Source: Zygnema cylindricum (lineage: Eukaryota; Streptophyta; Zygnematophyceae; Zygnematales; Zygnemataceae). From it: a stretch of DNA of 27,496 bases. Both the position numbers and the translations under genes were made by a program. The stretch covers positions 21,867-49,362 of the forward strand of contig JBBHKE010002695.1 of the NCBI GenBank assembly GCA_037447655.1. The letters run 5' to 3'. The stretch's first letter is position 1. Every line of letters begins with the position of its first letter. Shown here piece after piece: positions 18,731 through 27,496 of this stretch. Under the pieces are notes generated by a model. It did no database searches and was not told where the DNA came from. It saw nothing but the letters and a program-made list of their open reading frames with translations.

Positions 18731-19699
18731 CATAGTTGTTCAAAACGTATTTTACGCACGTTTCGAACGCGCGTACAATACGTAGAAACTGGAGAGGTCG
18801 ATTTGAAAAAAACCTTAATGATTTTTTTCCGTACAAATTCGTACAGTTTAAAAAAAATGAATTGAACATGTACCGCAGTTTGTACGTTTTCCGTTAAATG
18901 AGTGGTGAAAACAATTATTTAAATAAATTATTATCACACTCCATACATGTGTCAAAATATCTATATCAACTGGATAAGGACGACTGTACCTATATGCCCT
19001 AGATGGCGTATACAGGCGCAGGTTTAGTTCATTCGAAATGCATTTTTATTATAATAAAATTGCTTGTCCTTCACAGACAGGCAGCCACGGCCTTCTTTCT
19101 CTACCTCTCCGAGAGCATATGCAACTTCAAAAAAACAAAGTTTAGGCCATATGCAGATTCCATTTTTCATCATTCACATTGATAAAAAAAACAAAAACAA
19201 TCACATTATAACAAAAAAAAATACATTTATGTCCTTTAACTATTTTTACTCTAAATCTTCTTCCCTTCTTGCCGTGGCGTCGGTAATGGCGTCTTCTGTG
19301 ATTTTTCGCGTTCAGCTGTTAAAGTAATAATGGCGCCTTCTTTTCGAAATTTGAAGAAGACGCCATAACAAAATTTGAACTCACGACGCTCAAATAGTGT
19401 GACACCGCAACGTCTCTTTTTGGAAATATTTGTAGACGTCACATTATTTTCCCGTCCAATCCATGTACATTATGTTCGGTTTACTGAAAAGAAAGTACGG
19501 ATACGTGCATCGAACTTTTTGTTTAAACGACCGTACAGTTTCCGTAAAAATTCTAACAGTTACAGTATTTTGTTTATTTGTTTCCGTAATATGTCAGTTC
19601 CAGTTTACAGTAGACGTTTTTTTGCGTATTTTTCAAAAGTCACGTACAATACGTAGAAACTGGAAAAATTGGAAAAACCCGGCGTATTGAAGAACTAGG
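18731..19699. mobile_element. B2, hAT-type element nested in A1 (969 bp)
   Basis: The ends are CATAGTTGTTCAAAACG and GAAGAACTAGG (inverted CCTAGTTCTTC), with a perfect 8-bp duplication CATAAAAA (18723-18730, 19700-19707). It matches B1 at both ends and through most of the interior (for example AACTGGAGAGGTCGATTTGA and GTGTGAC(A/G)CCGCAACGTCTC). It is 199 bp longer than B1, mainly in the centre (about 18940-19290). Reading frames shared with B1 carry shifts, so it is not coding. Confidence 0.9.
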
Positions 19700-19708
19700 C
19701 ATAAAAAC

Positions 19709-20014
19709 CATAGTTCAAAAGTAGGCGTTTTTATGGTAGGCCTTTGGTAGGCGCCTTTATCGTAAGTTGTGTTATGGGCTTTTCATGTGATATTCTTAGA
19801 TCGCTACTTTGATCATCGGCCGTTCGATCGTCCAAATCTGACGGTATAAATAAAGATTTTTGGTCAGAATGTTTTAATTCGTCCAATTTTTGGTTCGAAT
19901 GTTCTAATAGTTCCGAATAGGTCCGAATACAATATGGGTCTTAAGGTCATATTGTATGTTTTACATACAATAAGCATATTGTATGGGCCTACTTTCACCT
20001 ACTTTTTAACTATG
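19709..20014. mobile_element. A3, hAT-type MITE nested in A1, inverted (306 bp)
   Basis: The ends are CATAGTTCAAAAGTAGG and CCTACTTTTTAACTATG, with a perfect 8-bp duplication ATAAAAAC (19701-19708 and 20015-20022). Length equals A2 (306 bp), but the orientation is opposite to A1 and A2. This makes the whole locus look like one large fold-back element at first sight. Confidence 0.95.
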
Positions 20015-20340
20015 ATAAAAACTCCTACTTTTGAGCTATGCTTTTAACCATAGAACAAAGTGTACGAAATGTGTACGAAATCTACGGTCCGATCGAGCTT
20101 ACAAGTTCGTACGTTAATATGTTCAATTTATTTTTTAAAACTAGAGTTGATGTCAAAATACCATTAAAAAAAATCAAAAGTATATGTATAAAAAATACAC
20201 CGTGAATCGCTATTGGTGTTTAATGTTTTTTTTGTCTCTTAAAATCGTACACACATGTCGGATTGCAAATCTGACGGCTGCGTCTGAAAGGTAAGACTGA
20301 AAGGAAAGAGCAATTAATAAATTGAAAATTGAAAGTATTA

Positions 20341-21598
20341 GAGTGCGTCTCTATGTGCCAAAGTAAGGGTTTTTTTGTCGTTTTCTTGTAAACTTAATGC
20401 CGTACCGCGTAAGTTTCAATTGTACAAAAAAAGAGAAAATATGAGAGTTACATTTTGCGTCATCATCGAATTTAAATGTACTACACCGCCAATCCCTATT
20501 AGTGTAGTGTACACTTATTCCGTCCCGATTTTTTTTTATATTCTCCAATAGCGTAGCTTTTTCTATTTTTTTATGTACGCCATTTAGGGTTATTTTCCAA
20601 GTACCGTACAAAACGGAAGTACCTCACTTTTTCGTAGTGGTGTAAGGTGAAAGTTAGAGCGATGGCGTACCTTTTTAAGTGAAAAAATCAATTCATTATG
20701 TTTAGTACCCGGGGCGTGTAATGATATGCGGTCTAGGGGATCAAATTGGGTTAAACAATATCACATTTGCATATATTTGTCGCACTGCTTCGGCCGGGTG
20801 AGCGTGCGAGTGTACGATTTGTCAAATTTGTAAAAATACCTATATTAGTGTAAGCATGTTTGCGACCGACATTTACTTTTTTCAAAGACCCAAATTATAA
20901 TTATTAAACAATTAGAATGTATGTTTTTTTTCAAAATTTTCAAATTCTTAATTAGCGTAAACCACGGTAATTATTAATGTACGCTAAATAAACTTCTACG
21001 CTAATAGTGATTAGCGGTGTACTGGTCGTCTTGTGTTCTTCGACCCACGACCATGCCAAAAAACGTCATCTTCTAACTTTTATTTAAAACACATGGACGA
21101 TGTGTTTAAAAACAAAGTATTTTTGAAAAACAAATAGCAACACGTATTGCCACATGTAGTTTTTTTAACATAAATTTCAAGTGAATACAAGCGACGACGT
21201 AAGGTACACTATTCATTATGTTTGTCTGTTTGCGCCTGATACGGATATTATTTCGCCAGGGGTCACAAGATTCCGATGCCATTGCACGTCGAGCAGACAA
21301 GCGACGCAAAGGCAAAGTGCATCTTCTTCAACCGTGAAAGGGCACAGGCTGGACGACGGTATGTCTACAGTGTCACCAAAACTCATGCGACGTCACAAGC
21401 AGTTACAAAACATAACGTGCGTCATCACATATTGTAGACGTTAACACTCGTCACGGCCGTGATCAGCGTATACAATCGTCACACCCTTAAGTAACTATTT
21501 TGTTGTTACCTATAGGGATACTTGAAATCTGGGTCCGCCAGATCTGTGTTGAAAACCTAAGTGAATTCTTTAAGTTTGAAGTATATAGAGACGCACCC
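20341..21598. mobile_element. H3, PIF/Harbinger-type element (1258 bp)
   Basis: Left end GAGTGCGTCTCTATGTGCC and right end ATATAGAGACGCACCC (inverted GGGTGCGTCTCTATAT), with an exact TTA duplication (20338-20340 and 21599-21601). Its left 50 bp aligns with the inverted right end of H2 (AAGTAAGGGTTTTTTT...), and ACATTTTGCGTCATC is shared just before the C insertion. It contains C3. No coding sequence was recognised. Confidence 0.8.
20484..21019. mobile_element. C3, C-family MITE nested in H3 (536 bp)
   Basis: The ends are CACCGCCAATCCCTATTAGTG and CGCTAATAGTGATTAGCGGTG, with TA on both sides. The interior matches C2 closely in its last 200 bp (TATATTAGTGTAAGCATG, TTGCGACCGACATTTACTTT). It lies 143 bp from the left end of H3, the equivalent place to C2 in H2. 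Confidence 0.9.
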
Positions 21599-21685
21599 TT
21601 AATCCTAAAAAGCTTAACAACGATGCACGATGAACTTTTCGAAACTCTGCGATTTCTGGTGACTTTCAAATATGTATTTCCAACC

Positions 21686-21843
21686 GTGAAACCGTAGACG
21701 GTAAACATTTCCATGTATTTGGTTAAATTTTCATAAAGGAATTGATCATTGCAAATGTAAAAGCGTCAAACCGTAGACGATAAACATTTCAATGTATTTG
21801 GTTAACTTTTAATAAAGGAATTGATCATTACAATGACTATTTT
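21686..21843. repeat. 79-bp tandem repeat, two copies
   Basis: Units start at 21686 (GTGAAACCGTAGACGGTAAA) and 21765 (GTCAAACCGTAGACGATAAA). They share TGTATTTGGTTAA and AATAAAGGAATTGATCATT-like endings. The second unit merges into an E-type terminus. Confidence 0.9.
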
Positions 21844-21902
21844 GGTTGTGCCCAGTCACTTACTTCACTTTGTCAAAGATTATACATTCTAAGTACACAT
21901 CG
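21818..21902. mobile_element. E-family terminal fragment
   Basis: GGAATTGATCATTACAATGA, then CTATTTTGGTTGTGCCCAGTC and ACTTACTTCACTTTGTCAAA, aligns with the first 80 bp of the E left TIR (GGGAATTGATAATGACAGTG...). No partner end was found nearby, so this is a decayed solo end. Confidence 0.7.
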
Positions 21903-21930
21903 GAACTAGTTAAGTATTGTAGTGGTATTA

Positions 21931-22780
21931 GGGCACTTTCGCATGTGCTAAATTAAAAGTTAGTTTCTATCGTTTTCCCCATAACTTAAAAAAAACGACT
22001 AAATTCGCAGCCGTACCGAAAAAATGAAGTTACCACGGTACAGTTGCGTTACTTTGAAACGTTATATGTAATGGATTTTGTCTTCTAGTCCGATGCAGTT
22101 TGTCGTCTAGCGCGTTTCGTCCCACTTTCGCGTCCTTCCGTTTAATCTTCAAACTTCATATAAAATCACCTCGCGAGGAAAAAAAAACCCACTTGCGTGA
22201 CTTTTTCCGGGCGCTTTTTTGTGTATAAGGGTAGTGGAGGGGGTCTCGAACAACAAACGCCATTTCGCAAAAGCGGAGTCCGTGAAAACGCTTCTCTCTC
22301 TCCCTCTCCCACTATCGCGCCTATCTCACAATTAGTGCAATGAAAAACGTCAATAATGGTATCAAATGAAAGATTTTTAAAAACGATTTCTTTTTACTAT
22401 CTCTGGGCGTATGTTGATGGCAAGTAGAGTGAGAAAGGATTAAAAAACAAAATCGGGAAACCATGGCATAAAGTTGACAATTTGTGATGTTGACGCTGCA
22501 ATAATTTGAGCGTGACGTCAATTTGTCACAAACCCTAAACCTTTACAATGTCATAAGTTAGCTAGACGTCTACAACCGTCGCTATTTTGTAAACGTCATC
22601 AATTGTTGAGAGTTATGTAGTCGTCTACAACCGTCACATATTACACTCACATTAACATCCGTCACGATCGAAAGTAACGATTTAATTTCTTTACATACGA
22701 ATGCTCAGAAAGTAGTACGGAGATTATTATCTGAAAACAAAGTTACAAGACTAAAGTCTCGGTTACATGCGAAAGTGCCC
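21931..22780. mobile_element. H1, PIF/Harbinger-type element (850 bp)
   Basis: The ends are GGGCACTTTCGCATGT and ACATGCGAAAGTGCCC, a perfect 16-bp inverted repeat. It is flanked by TTA on the left (21928-21930) and TCA on the right, a single-base difference. The right half, inverted, aligns with the left half of H2 (motifs TTGTAGACG, TTGTGACA, ATCTTTCATT(C/T)GATAC). No C element is present in this copy. A short TCTCTCTCCCTCTCCC tract lies at about 22292-22312. Confidence 0.8.
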
Positions 22781-22783
22781 TCA

Positions 22784-24072
22784 AACATTCGGGGGAGGGC
22801 TTATTTGGCAGGAGGCGAAGACCTATGAGGAGGATTTTGGCCGGGTAATGTACATCCCTCCTAGTACATGATAAGGACAAAAAAATATCGCGCGAAACGC
22901 GGAGAATTTATTTTGAGGAGTCTCCTCGGTGATTAGGTAAGATGGACAAAAAAAAATGAAACAAAGTGTTTATACTTACAACGTTCTCATATATAGCATT
23001 TGCTACAAATTGCGTCACGCGCGTTGCATCACAACATTTAAGTCGCTTTCGTGACTCAAAATATCTATAAAATTTAACAAATGTTCACACTCCAAGCGCC
23101 CATTTAATGCGTCGATATAACTTGGACAAGTTGAGCCGCGAGTCACATGATAACACCTCACCTATGCCATTAAAAACATTAGAATTAAAGTATAATCACA
23201 TCGGCGTTTGCCACAACAGGGGATTTGTTTTTTGTACGCTACGTGAAATTATGAGCATATGCGGAGAGTTAAAAAAAAATCGCACAGTTATCATTAAATA
23301 AGCATTTTGAAAGAAGGATAAGTTATTTTGAAAGAGGATAAGTTATGTACATTCAAATATTTAAAAGTAAAGACAAATCTGCTTGTACAGTTTACTTAGT
23401 CCCAAATGTAGCGTTACCAGTCGATATCCGTACGGTCGAAAGTGAAATTCCGTATTTTTCAATGTAGATTAACTCTCCTTGCGGTTGTTTCTACGTAGTT
23501 ATATTCAATTTCGTACTCTCCAATGTAACTAAAATCTCCGCGCGAAATTCGGTACGCTCGTGATGTAGATTAACTCTCCCCCAAAATATACTTCCATTTT
23601 AAAATATCTATGTTTTCAAACGTACGAAAATATGACGCCGTTTTTTTTTGTATTGTCATATCGGTTCAGTATATCAGTTTATTATCAGAATGGTTTCCCT
23701 GTAGATGTATCGATTGCATATATCAACATATTTAGGGAATCAGTAAGAGGTCACCAATACACTTTATTATAACGTCGTAGAGTGCTCAAGGTTGCAGACG
23801 TCAAAATTTTAAATACCCGAATAGGACATTTCTTTTTATTCTTTAAAATATGAACACCCAAAATTCGGCCGGGCTATTTCACGCTCCTAAATGTTACCCG
23901 GTACCCGATGGGCGTTTAAGAAATAATAAGTTCATCGAAACTCGATTTCTCGCGACTACCTATACCTGCTCGTATCCAAGTAAGCACAAAATTAGTGGTA
24001 CATCTCCCTTATACCTTCCACGATATAGTACAAAGTACAATACTGTTGGATAGTATAGAACCTATAGTATAG
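22784..24072. other. Stretch with no recognised gene
   Basis: It holds a short direct repeat (TTTTGAAAGA(A)GGATAAGTTA, about 23306-23346) and a repeated phrase ATGTAGATTAACTCTCC (about 23464 and 23561). Two open frames of 64 and 67 codons (23107-23301 and 23850-24053, + strand) have plausible composition but no recognised domain or splice support. I do not call them. Confidence 0.5.
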
Positions 24073-24074
24073 TA

Positions 24075-24653
24075 CACCGCCAATCGTTATTAGCGTTTAT
24101 AAATTAGTAGTGTTAAAAAATCATTAGCGTTATTAAAGCTAATTTGAGTTTTTAAGATTGCGAAAAAAAAAATACTTTAATTGATCCATAACGCTTATTT
24201 GGGTACAACTGATTTGCCATCAGGATATTCACAGTAAAATAGGTAAAAGTAGAAAATATGACAAATCGTACTTCGTCGCTTCCTTTTACTCTAATTTATT
24301 TATAACTATAATTCGGGTTTTGTGCTGTATAATTAATACGGGATCAATATCTTTACACTAAAACAGGTTCGACTTTATTCTGCCTTTTATTTTGAGAGCA
24401 GTTTTACGTGCGATCGCGATTATTTTAATCCATGTTCCGTACTTTTTTACTTTTCAAAGTACCATTTTGTACGGACTGACACGTTGTACACCACACTATT
24501 CAAAAAGATCATAAATTAGAATTATCAACGCTAATTCACCAAAACCTTAATTAAAGTAAAAAAAAATAGTGTTATTAATTATATTTCAGGTTTTGGGGTC
24601 AAATTTTGGGGGTGTCGATATAGCGTTCATAACGCTAATAACGATTGTCGGTG
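24075..24653. mobile_element. C4, C-family MITE (579 bp)
   Basis: The ends are CACCGCCAATCGTTATTAGCG and CGCTAATAACGATTGTCGGTG, with TA on both sides. It is uninterrupted and serves as the reference for the split copies C5 and C6. Its inner right half contains GTACACCACACTATTCAAA and TTTTGGGGTCAAATTTTGGG. Confidence 0.9.
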
Positions 24654-24699
24654 TACTGTACAGTAGAAAAACGTACCTACGAAACCTTCAATTTTCTTC

Positions 24700-24856
24700 G
24701 TTTTTTGCTTACCCGGCCGTACCCGATTTGTTTTTTTTGAATCACCCGGCCGAATCCGGCCGGCTCCCAAAATTTGGCACCCGTATCCGTTCCGGATCCG
24801 ACGCGGCCGACAGGGTACGGCTCGGGTACGGTTTCGGGCACCCGATTGCGACCTCT
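24700..24856. mobile_element. F2, truncated F-family hAT-type element, inverted
   Basis: Its last 120 bp (CCCAAAATTTGGCACCCGTA, TCCGTTCCGGATCC, GGTTTCGGGCACCCG) aligns with the inverted left end of F1, and it ends GCGACCTCTG, the F terminus. The other terminus was not found before C4, so it is truncated or rearranged. The right flank is a GTACTGTACTG repeat. Confidence 0.75.
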
Positions 24857-25010
24857 GCAGTGCGTACTGTACTGTATTGTACTTTGATGCCCTAGGAAAC
24901 GACATATATCGTTGACGCTTCCTGTCCGATAGATAAAGAATTAAATATCTCCGGTGCGATATATCGTACCAAACTGCGACTACCAGAACCGATAGTGGAC
25001 AAAACTGCTA

Positions 25011-25236
25011 CACCGTGTATCGCTATTAGTGTTAAATTGTTAATGATTTTTTCTCCCACATAAAACATTTTTTCTCCGTACACACTTGTCCGACTTTCAA
25101 TTTGAGACCGCCAATCGGAAGCTGAGAGTCTTACCTTTCAATCGCAACCGTCAGATCCACAATCTGTGATGTGTGTACGGATAAAAGATGTTTTAAGTGG
25201 CGAAAAAAACATTAACCCTAATAGCGATTCACGGTG
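25011..25236. mobile_element. D3, fold-back MITE (226 bp)
   Basis: The ends are CACCGTGTATCGCTATTAG and CTAATAGCGATTCACGGTG, with TA on both sides. As in D1 the arms pair over most of the element (TTTTCTCCGTACACAC with GTGTGTACGGATAAAA), with a short centre. Confidence 0.9.
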
Positions 25237-25295
25237 TAATTCCTGTTCAATTCGGCGGAAATTCATGGCACGTCAGCTGAGCCATTCCTTGGGAC

Positions 25296-25366
25296 CACGT
25301 GGCGTCATTGGATCACGACTACCATTTCCACGTGGTATCGAAATTTCCTACCTGTTATGACACGTG
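25296..25366. promoter_or_regulatory. Three CACGTG boxes at 32-33 bp spacing
   Basis: Exact CACGTG palindromes lie at 25296, 25329 and 25361. The first is in CCACGTGGCGTCATTGG, with a CCAAT-type inverted box close by. CACGTG is bound by bHLH and bZIP factors in eukaryotes. Function is inference; no start codon or TATA box could be tied to it. A 16-bp direct repeat, GATTGATTCACATTGG, occurs at about 25445-25475. Confidence 0.5.
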
Positions 25367-25479
25367 CAGCTCCTTATGTGGCTAGTGTGTTTCTATTGGC
25401 TGAAAAATATGCGATTGCAAATCTTTAGAGATCTTGACGAAGGGATTGATTCACATTGGATTGATTCACATTGGATTAA

Positions 25480-26480
25480 TTTAGTCAGCCAGCCACTGTT
25501 TCGATCATATGTGGTGCTCGGAAAAGACAGAAAAAAGAGTTTTTAGATGCTGCCCGAATCCTAAGATACGGTCACTTGAACAAAATTAAAATTAAAGAAA
25601 TTGCCAGGAGTTCATTGGTTAACAAAGTTCACTTGATGTTGTACGGGAACGGATGATTAATTTTAACTTTTAAGGTTTTTCCAGTATATATATTTTTAAA
25701 AACTATAAATGGATAGAAGGTGCCACGTCATCAATATATCATATTTCTATTTTTAGGATGGACTGCATCTGTTATGTGTAACAAAACATTCAACAAGCCG
25801 TACGGTCCAAAAAGTTTTTTAGGGTTTTCAATAAGGTATATAATATTGCATCCGTACCGTACACAAAAAAGTACCGTATGGTACTAAAAAAACGTTCCAT
25901 CTAATAACTTTCGCCGTCCCGAAAGTCAGAAAACGTCTGCATGTCCATCCAAAAAAGTACATATTCCACCGACAATTTTCTGTACTTCTGTACAATCATT
26001 TAGTGCGTCTATTAGTTCGCACGAATCGGAATCTGAATCTCCCTCAAATTTTTGAACTTTTCAGAACCTTTCAACCTTTGTACTTTAGAGACATTTGCTC
26101 TTCTCTTTAGGCTCTATTTTTTACCTTTTTCTTTGTCAGGATCCTAAGTACATATCTAAATAATATTAATAAAAACAAGAAATTTATTTTGACAATTTCA
26201 TAATTTTAATGGAAAATTTTCTAAGAGAAGCAGAGAAAGAGGTTTTTAAAGTCGACCCATTAGACTGAATAACCTGATCCTTTTTTTCTTCAAATTTAAA
26301 ACCAGAAAACACAAACAAACTTCCCCAAAAAAAAAAAAAAAAAAACCAAATCATAAAATTAAAGACCCTAAAAGACCTCATTACCACAAACCCTGAAATA
26401 GGAAAGACAAAAAGAAAGCTCATTAAACCTTCACCAAAGAACACACCCAAAAATAAAAAAAGAAACAAACACACACCCAA
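25480..26480. other. AT-rich stretch, no gene recognised
   Basis: Contains GTACCGTAC-type short palindromes near 25853-25885 and a long A-rich, purine-biased section from about 26160. The open frame on the minus strand at 26184-26480 is translated T-rich sequence (Phe/Leu/Gly) and is not convincing. Confidence 0.5.
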
Positions 26481-26486
26481 AATAAA

Positions 26487-26489
26487 TAA

Positions 26490-26529
<40 letters not shown>

Positions 26530-26552
26530 AGAAATTAATTAATTAATTAATA
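26487..26552. repeat. AAAT / TTAA tetranucleotide microsatellite
   Basis: About ten AAAT units followed by several AATT units. Confidence 0.98.
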
Positions 26553-26601
26553 ACAGAAAGGACAAAAAGGGGGGGAACCTGGGTTCCCTTATGGCCTCTG
26601 G

Positions 26602-26756
26602 CAGCTGCCAGCTGTCTCCACCTTCCAAGAATCTCTCTTGCCACGTGGCAGAATCTTTCTTTCTCCAAGTGCCACGTGGCAGTCATTAAATTAGGCATAG
26701 TAACACGTGGCAGTAATTCGCACGTGACAGTCTGACACCTGGCGACCTGACACGTG
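26602..26756 (+). promoter_or_regulatory. E-box/G-box array, probable promoter
   Basis: Two CAGCTG boxes (26602, 26609) are followed by CACGTG at 26642, 26673, 26704, 26721 and 26751, and a CACCTG variant at 26736. Four of them read CACGTGGCAG and two extend to the palindrome GCCACGTGGC. Spacings are 31, 31, 17, 15 and 15 bp. Inverted and direct CCAAT-type sequences follow (GCGATTGGCGG, CCTCCAATCTGG). ACGTGGC is the plant ABRE/G-box core, but other eukaryotes use CACGTG too. I infer a promoter reading to the right. Confidence 0.6.
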
Positions 26757-26834
26757 GCAGCATGGCGGCAGCAATGGCGAGACCTGCGAGGCGATTGGCG
26801 GAAACTGTGCCCTCCAATCTGGTGTCCGATGTGG

Positions 26835-26848
26835 GGTTTTTATATCTC
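26835..26848 (+). promoter_or_regulatory. TATA-like element before CT-rich leader
   Basis: GGTTTTTATATCTC lies about 80 bp after the last CACGTG and just before the TC tract. The order G-box array, CCAAT, TATA, CT-rich leader fits a promoter for a + strand gene outside the window. Not proven. Confidence 0.4.
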
Positions 26849-26922
26849 TCTCTCTTTTCTCTCTCGCTATCTCTCTCTTTCTCTCTCTCTCTCTCTCTTT
26901 CTCTCTCTGCTGTCTCTCTGTT

Positions 26923-26955
<33 letters not shown>

Positions 26956-27427
26956 CTCTCTCTTTCTCTCTCTCTCTTTCTCTCTCTGCTGTCTCTCTGT
27001 TTCTCTCTCACTATCTCTCTCTCGCTCTTATTCTCTATCCCTCTCCCTCTCCCTCTCTCTCTCCCTCTTCCCCTCCTCCATTTCCCTCTACCTCTCTCCC
27101 CCTCCCCCCCTGCCCTCCCCTCGCCCTCCTCCTCCTTCTCCCTCCCACTCTCTCTCTTTCTCGTTTTTTCCTTTGTCTCTCTCTCTCACTCTCTCCCTCA
27201 CTCTCTCTTTCTCACTCTCTCTCACTCTCACCCTTTCTCATTCTCTCTTTCTCACCCTCTCTCTCCATCTATCTTTTCCTCTCTCACACCCTCTCTCTCA
27301 CTCTCTTTTTCTCACTCTCTCTCTCTCTTGCTCCTTCTCTCTTTCTCACTCTTTTGACTCTCTCACTCTCTCTCTTGCTCTCTCTCTCTTTCTATTTCTA
27401 TCTTTCTCTTTCTCACTCCCTGTCTCA

Positions 27428-27487
<60 letters not shown>

Positions 27488-27496
27488 CTCTCTCTC
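26845..27496. repeat. TC-rich microsatellite (right edge)
   Basis: Imperfect (TC)n with TTTCTCTC, CACTCTC and CCCTC variants, becoming pure (TC)n at about 27432-27480 and ending in ACACAC. A sub-block of roughly 110 bp (CTCTCGCTATCTCTCTCTTT ... GCTGTCTCTCTGTTT) is repeated at about 26862 and 26948. Confidence 0.97.

Larger units (their letters stand above)
18160..20040. mobile_element. A1, hAT-type MITE carrying three insertions
   Basis: The ends are CATAGTTCAAAAGTAGG (left) and CCTACTTTTGAGCTATG (right), flanked by an exact 8-bp duplication CTTTTAAC (18152-18159, 20041-20048). Removing A2, B2 and A3, each with one copy of its own 8-bp duplication, leaves a 276-bp element that aligns with the 306-bp A2 and A3. 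This is a full nest in which every junction can be read. Confidence 0.9.
20198..21632. mobile_element. D2, D-family MITE split by H3 (tentative)
   Basis: Left end CACCGTGAATCGCTATTGG after TA, followed by the D interior (CGTACACACATGTCGGA, TCTGACGGCTGCG). The proposed right end is TTAACAACGATGCACGATG at 21614-21632, a degenerate match to the D terminus, flanked by AA instead of TA. Net length after removing H3 is about 174 bp against 217-226 bp for D1 and D3, so internal loss is implied. The left end is certain; the right end is weak. Confidence 0.45.

Noticed and set aside
18731-19699. B2 as an LTR or TRIM element, because TACGTAGAAACTGGA occurs near both ends
   Set aside because: The direct repeat is short and not terminal. 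The true ends are inverted repeats with an 8-bp duplication, which fits a hAT-type element.
18160-20040. One large fold-back transposon with arms of about 330 bp
   Set aside because: The apparent arms are separate A-family MITEs (A1/A2 and inverted A3), each with its own exact 8-bp duplication.
21500-21697. 65-codon + strand frame (LEIWVRQICVENLSEFFKFE...)
   Set aside because: The composition is attractive, but the frame crosses the H3 right end at 21598 and the opposite strand is open too. No family recognised.

Overview
The window looks like nuclear DNA of a eukaryote. One gene can be assembled from short exons with GT-AG introns. About half the window is nested non-autonomous DNA transposons, and both ends are long GA/TC microsatellites (GA at the left edge, TC at the right). 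The gene encodes a multi-PAS signalling protein, and the right end carries plant-type CACGTG (G-box) arrays with a TATA-like element and a CT-rich leader. This would fit an alga, another protist with two-component-type sensors, or a plant relative. I cannot name the organism. I saw no bacterial operons, tRNA, rRNA or CRISPR array.

Left part (about 1-7100): one gene on the minus strand. Six coding exons can be joined in phase: 6944-6900, 6514-6348, 5140-5000, 3494-3398, 2231-1929 and 1146-1072. They give the first 276 residues of a protein with an acidic/Thr-rich N-terminus, a first (apparently short) PAS domain and a complete second PAS domain ending in a QDVTD motif. The 3' part of the gene is not visible and probably lies beyond the left edge. 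The introns hold GA/TC tracts, a 30-bp minisatellite, 55-58-bp tandem repeats ending at a splice donor, a large ACATTGG-type minisatellite with a fold-back inside it, and a potential G-quadruplex.

Middle part (about 7100-25240): no confident gene. Instead there is a stack of TIR elements whose ends and target-site duplications (TSDs) can be read. I named the families C and D (TA-flanked, Tc1/mariner-type MITEs), A, B and F (8-bp TSD, hAT-type), H (TTA-flanked, PIF/Harbinger-type) and E (about 410-bp TIRs, 8-bp TSD). The nests are: E contains F; C5 contains B1 plus an ORF-bearing insert; C6 contains H2, which contains C2; A1 contains A2, B2 and A3; and D2 probably contains H3, which contains C3. 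H1, C1, C4, D1, D3 and fragments of E and F lie between them. No transposase was recognised, so all copies appear to depend on enzymes encoded elsewhere. Two minus-strand ORFs at 11922-12699 have protein-like composition and may be a captured gene fragment.

Right part (about 25240-27496): two CACGTG clusters with regular spacing (25296-25366 and 26642-26756). The second is followed by CCAAT-type sequences, a TATA-like motif near 26839 and a 650-bp TC-rich tract. This arrangement suggests a promoter for a gene to the right of the window.

All assignments were made by eye. Superfamily names rest on TIR and TSD form only, and the exon model rests on splice signals, phase agreement and PAS similarity.
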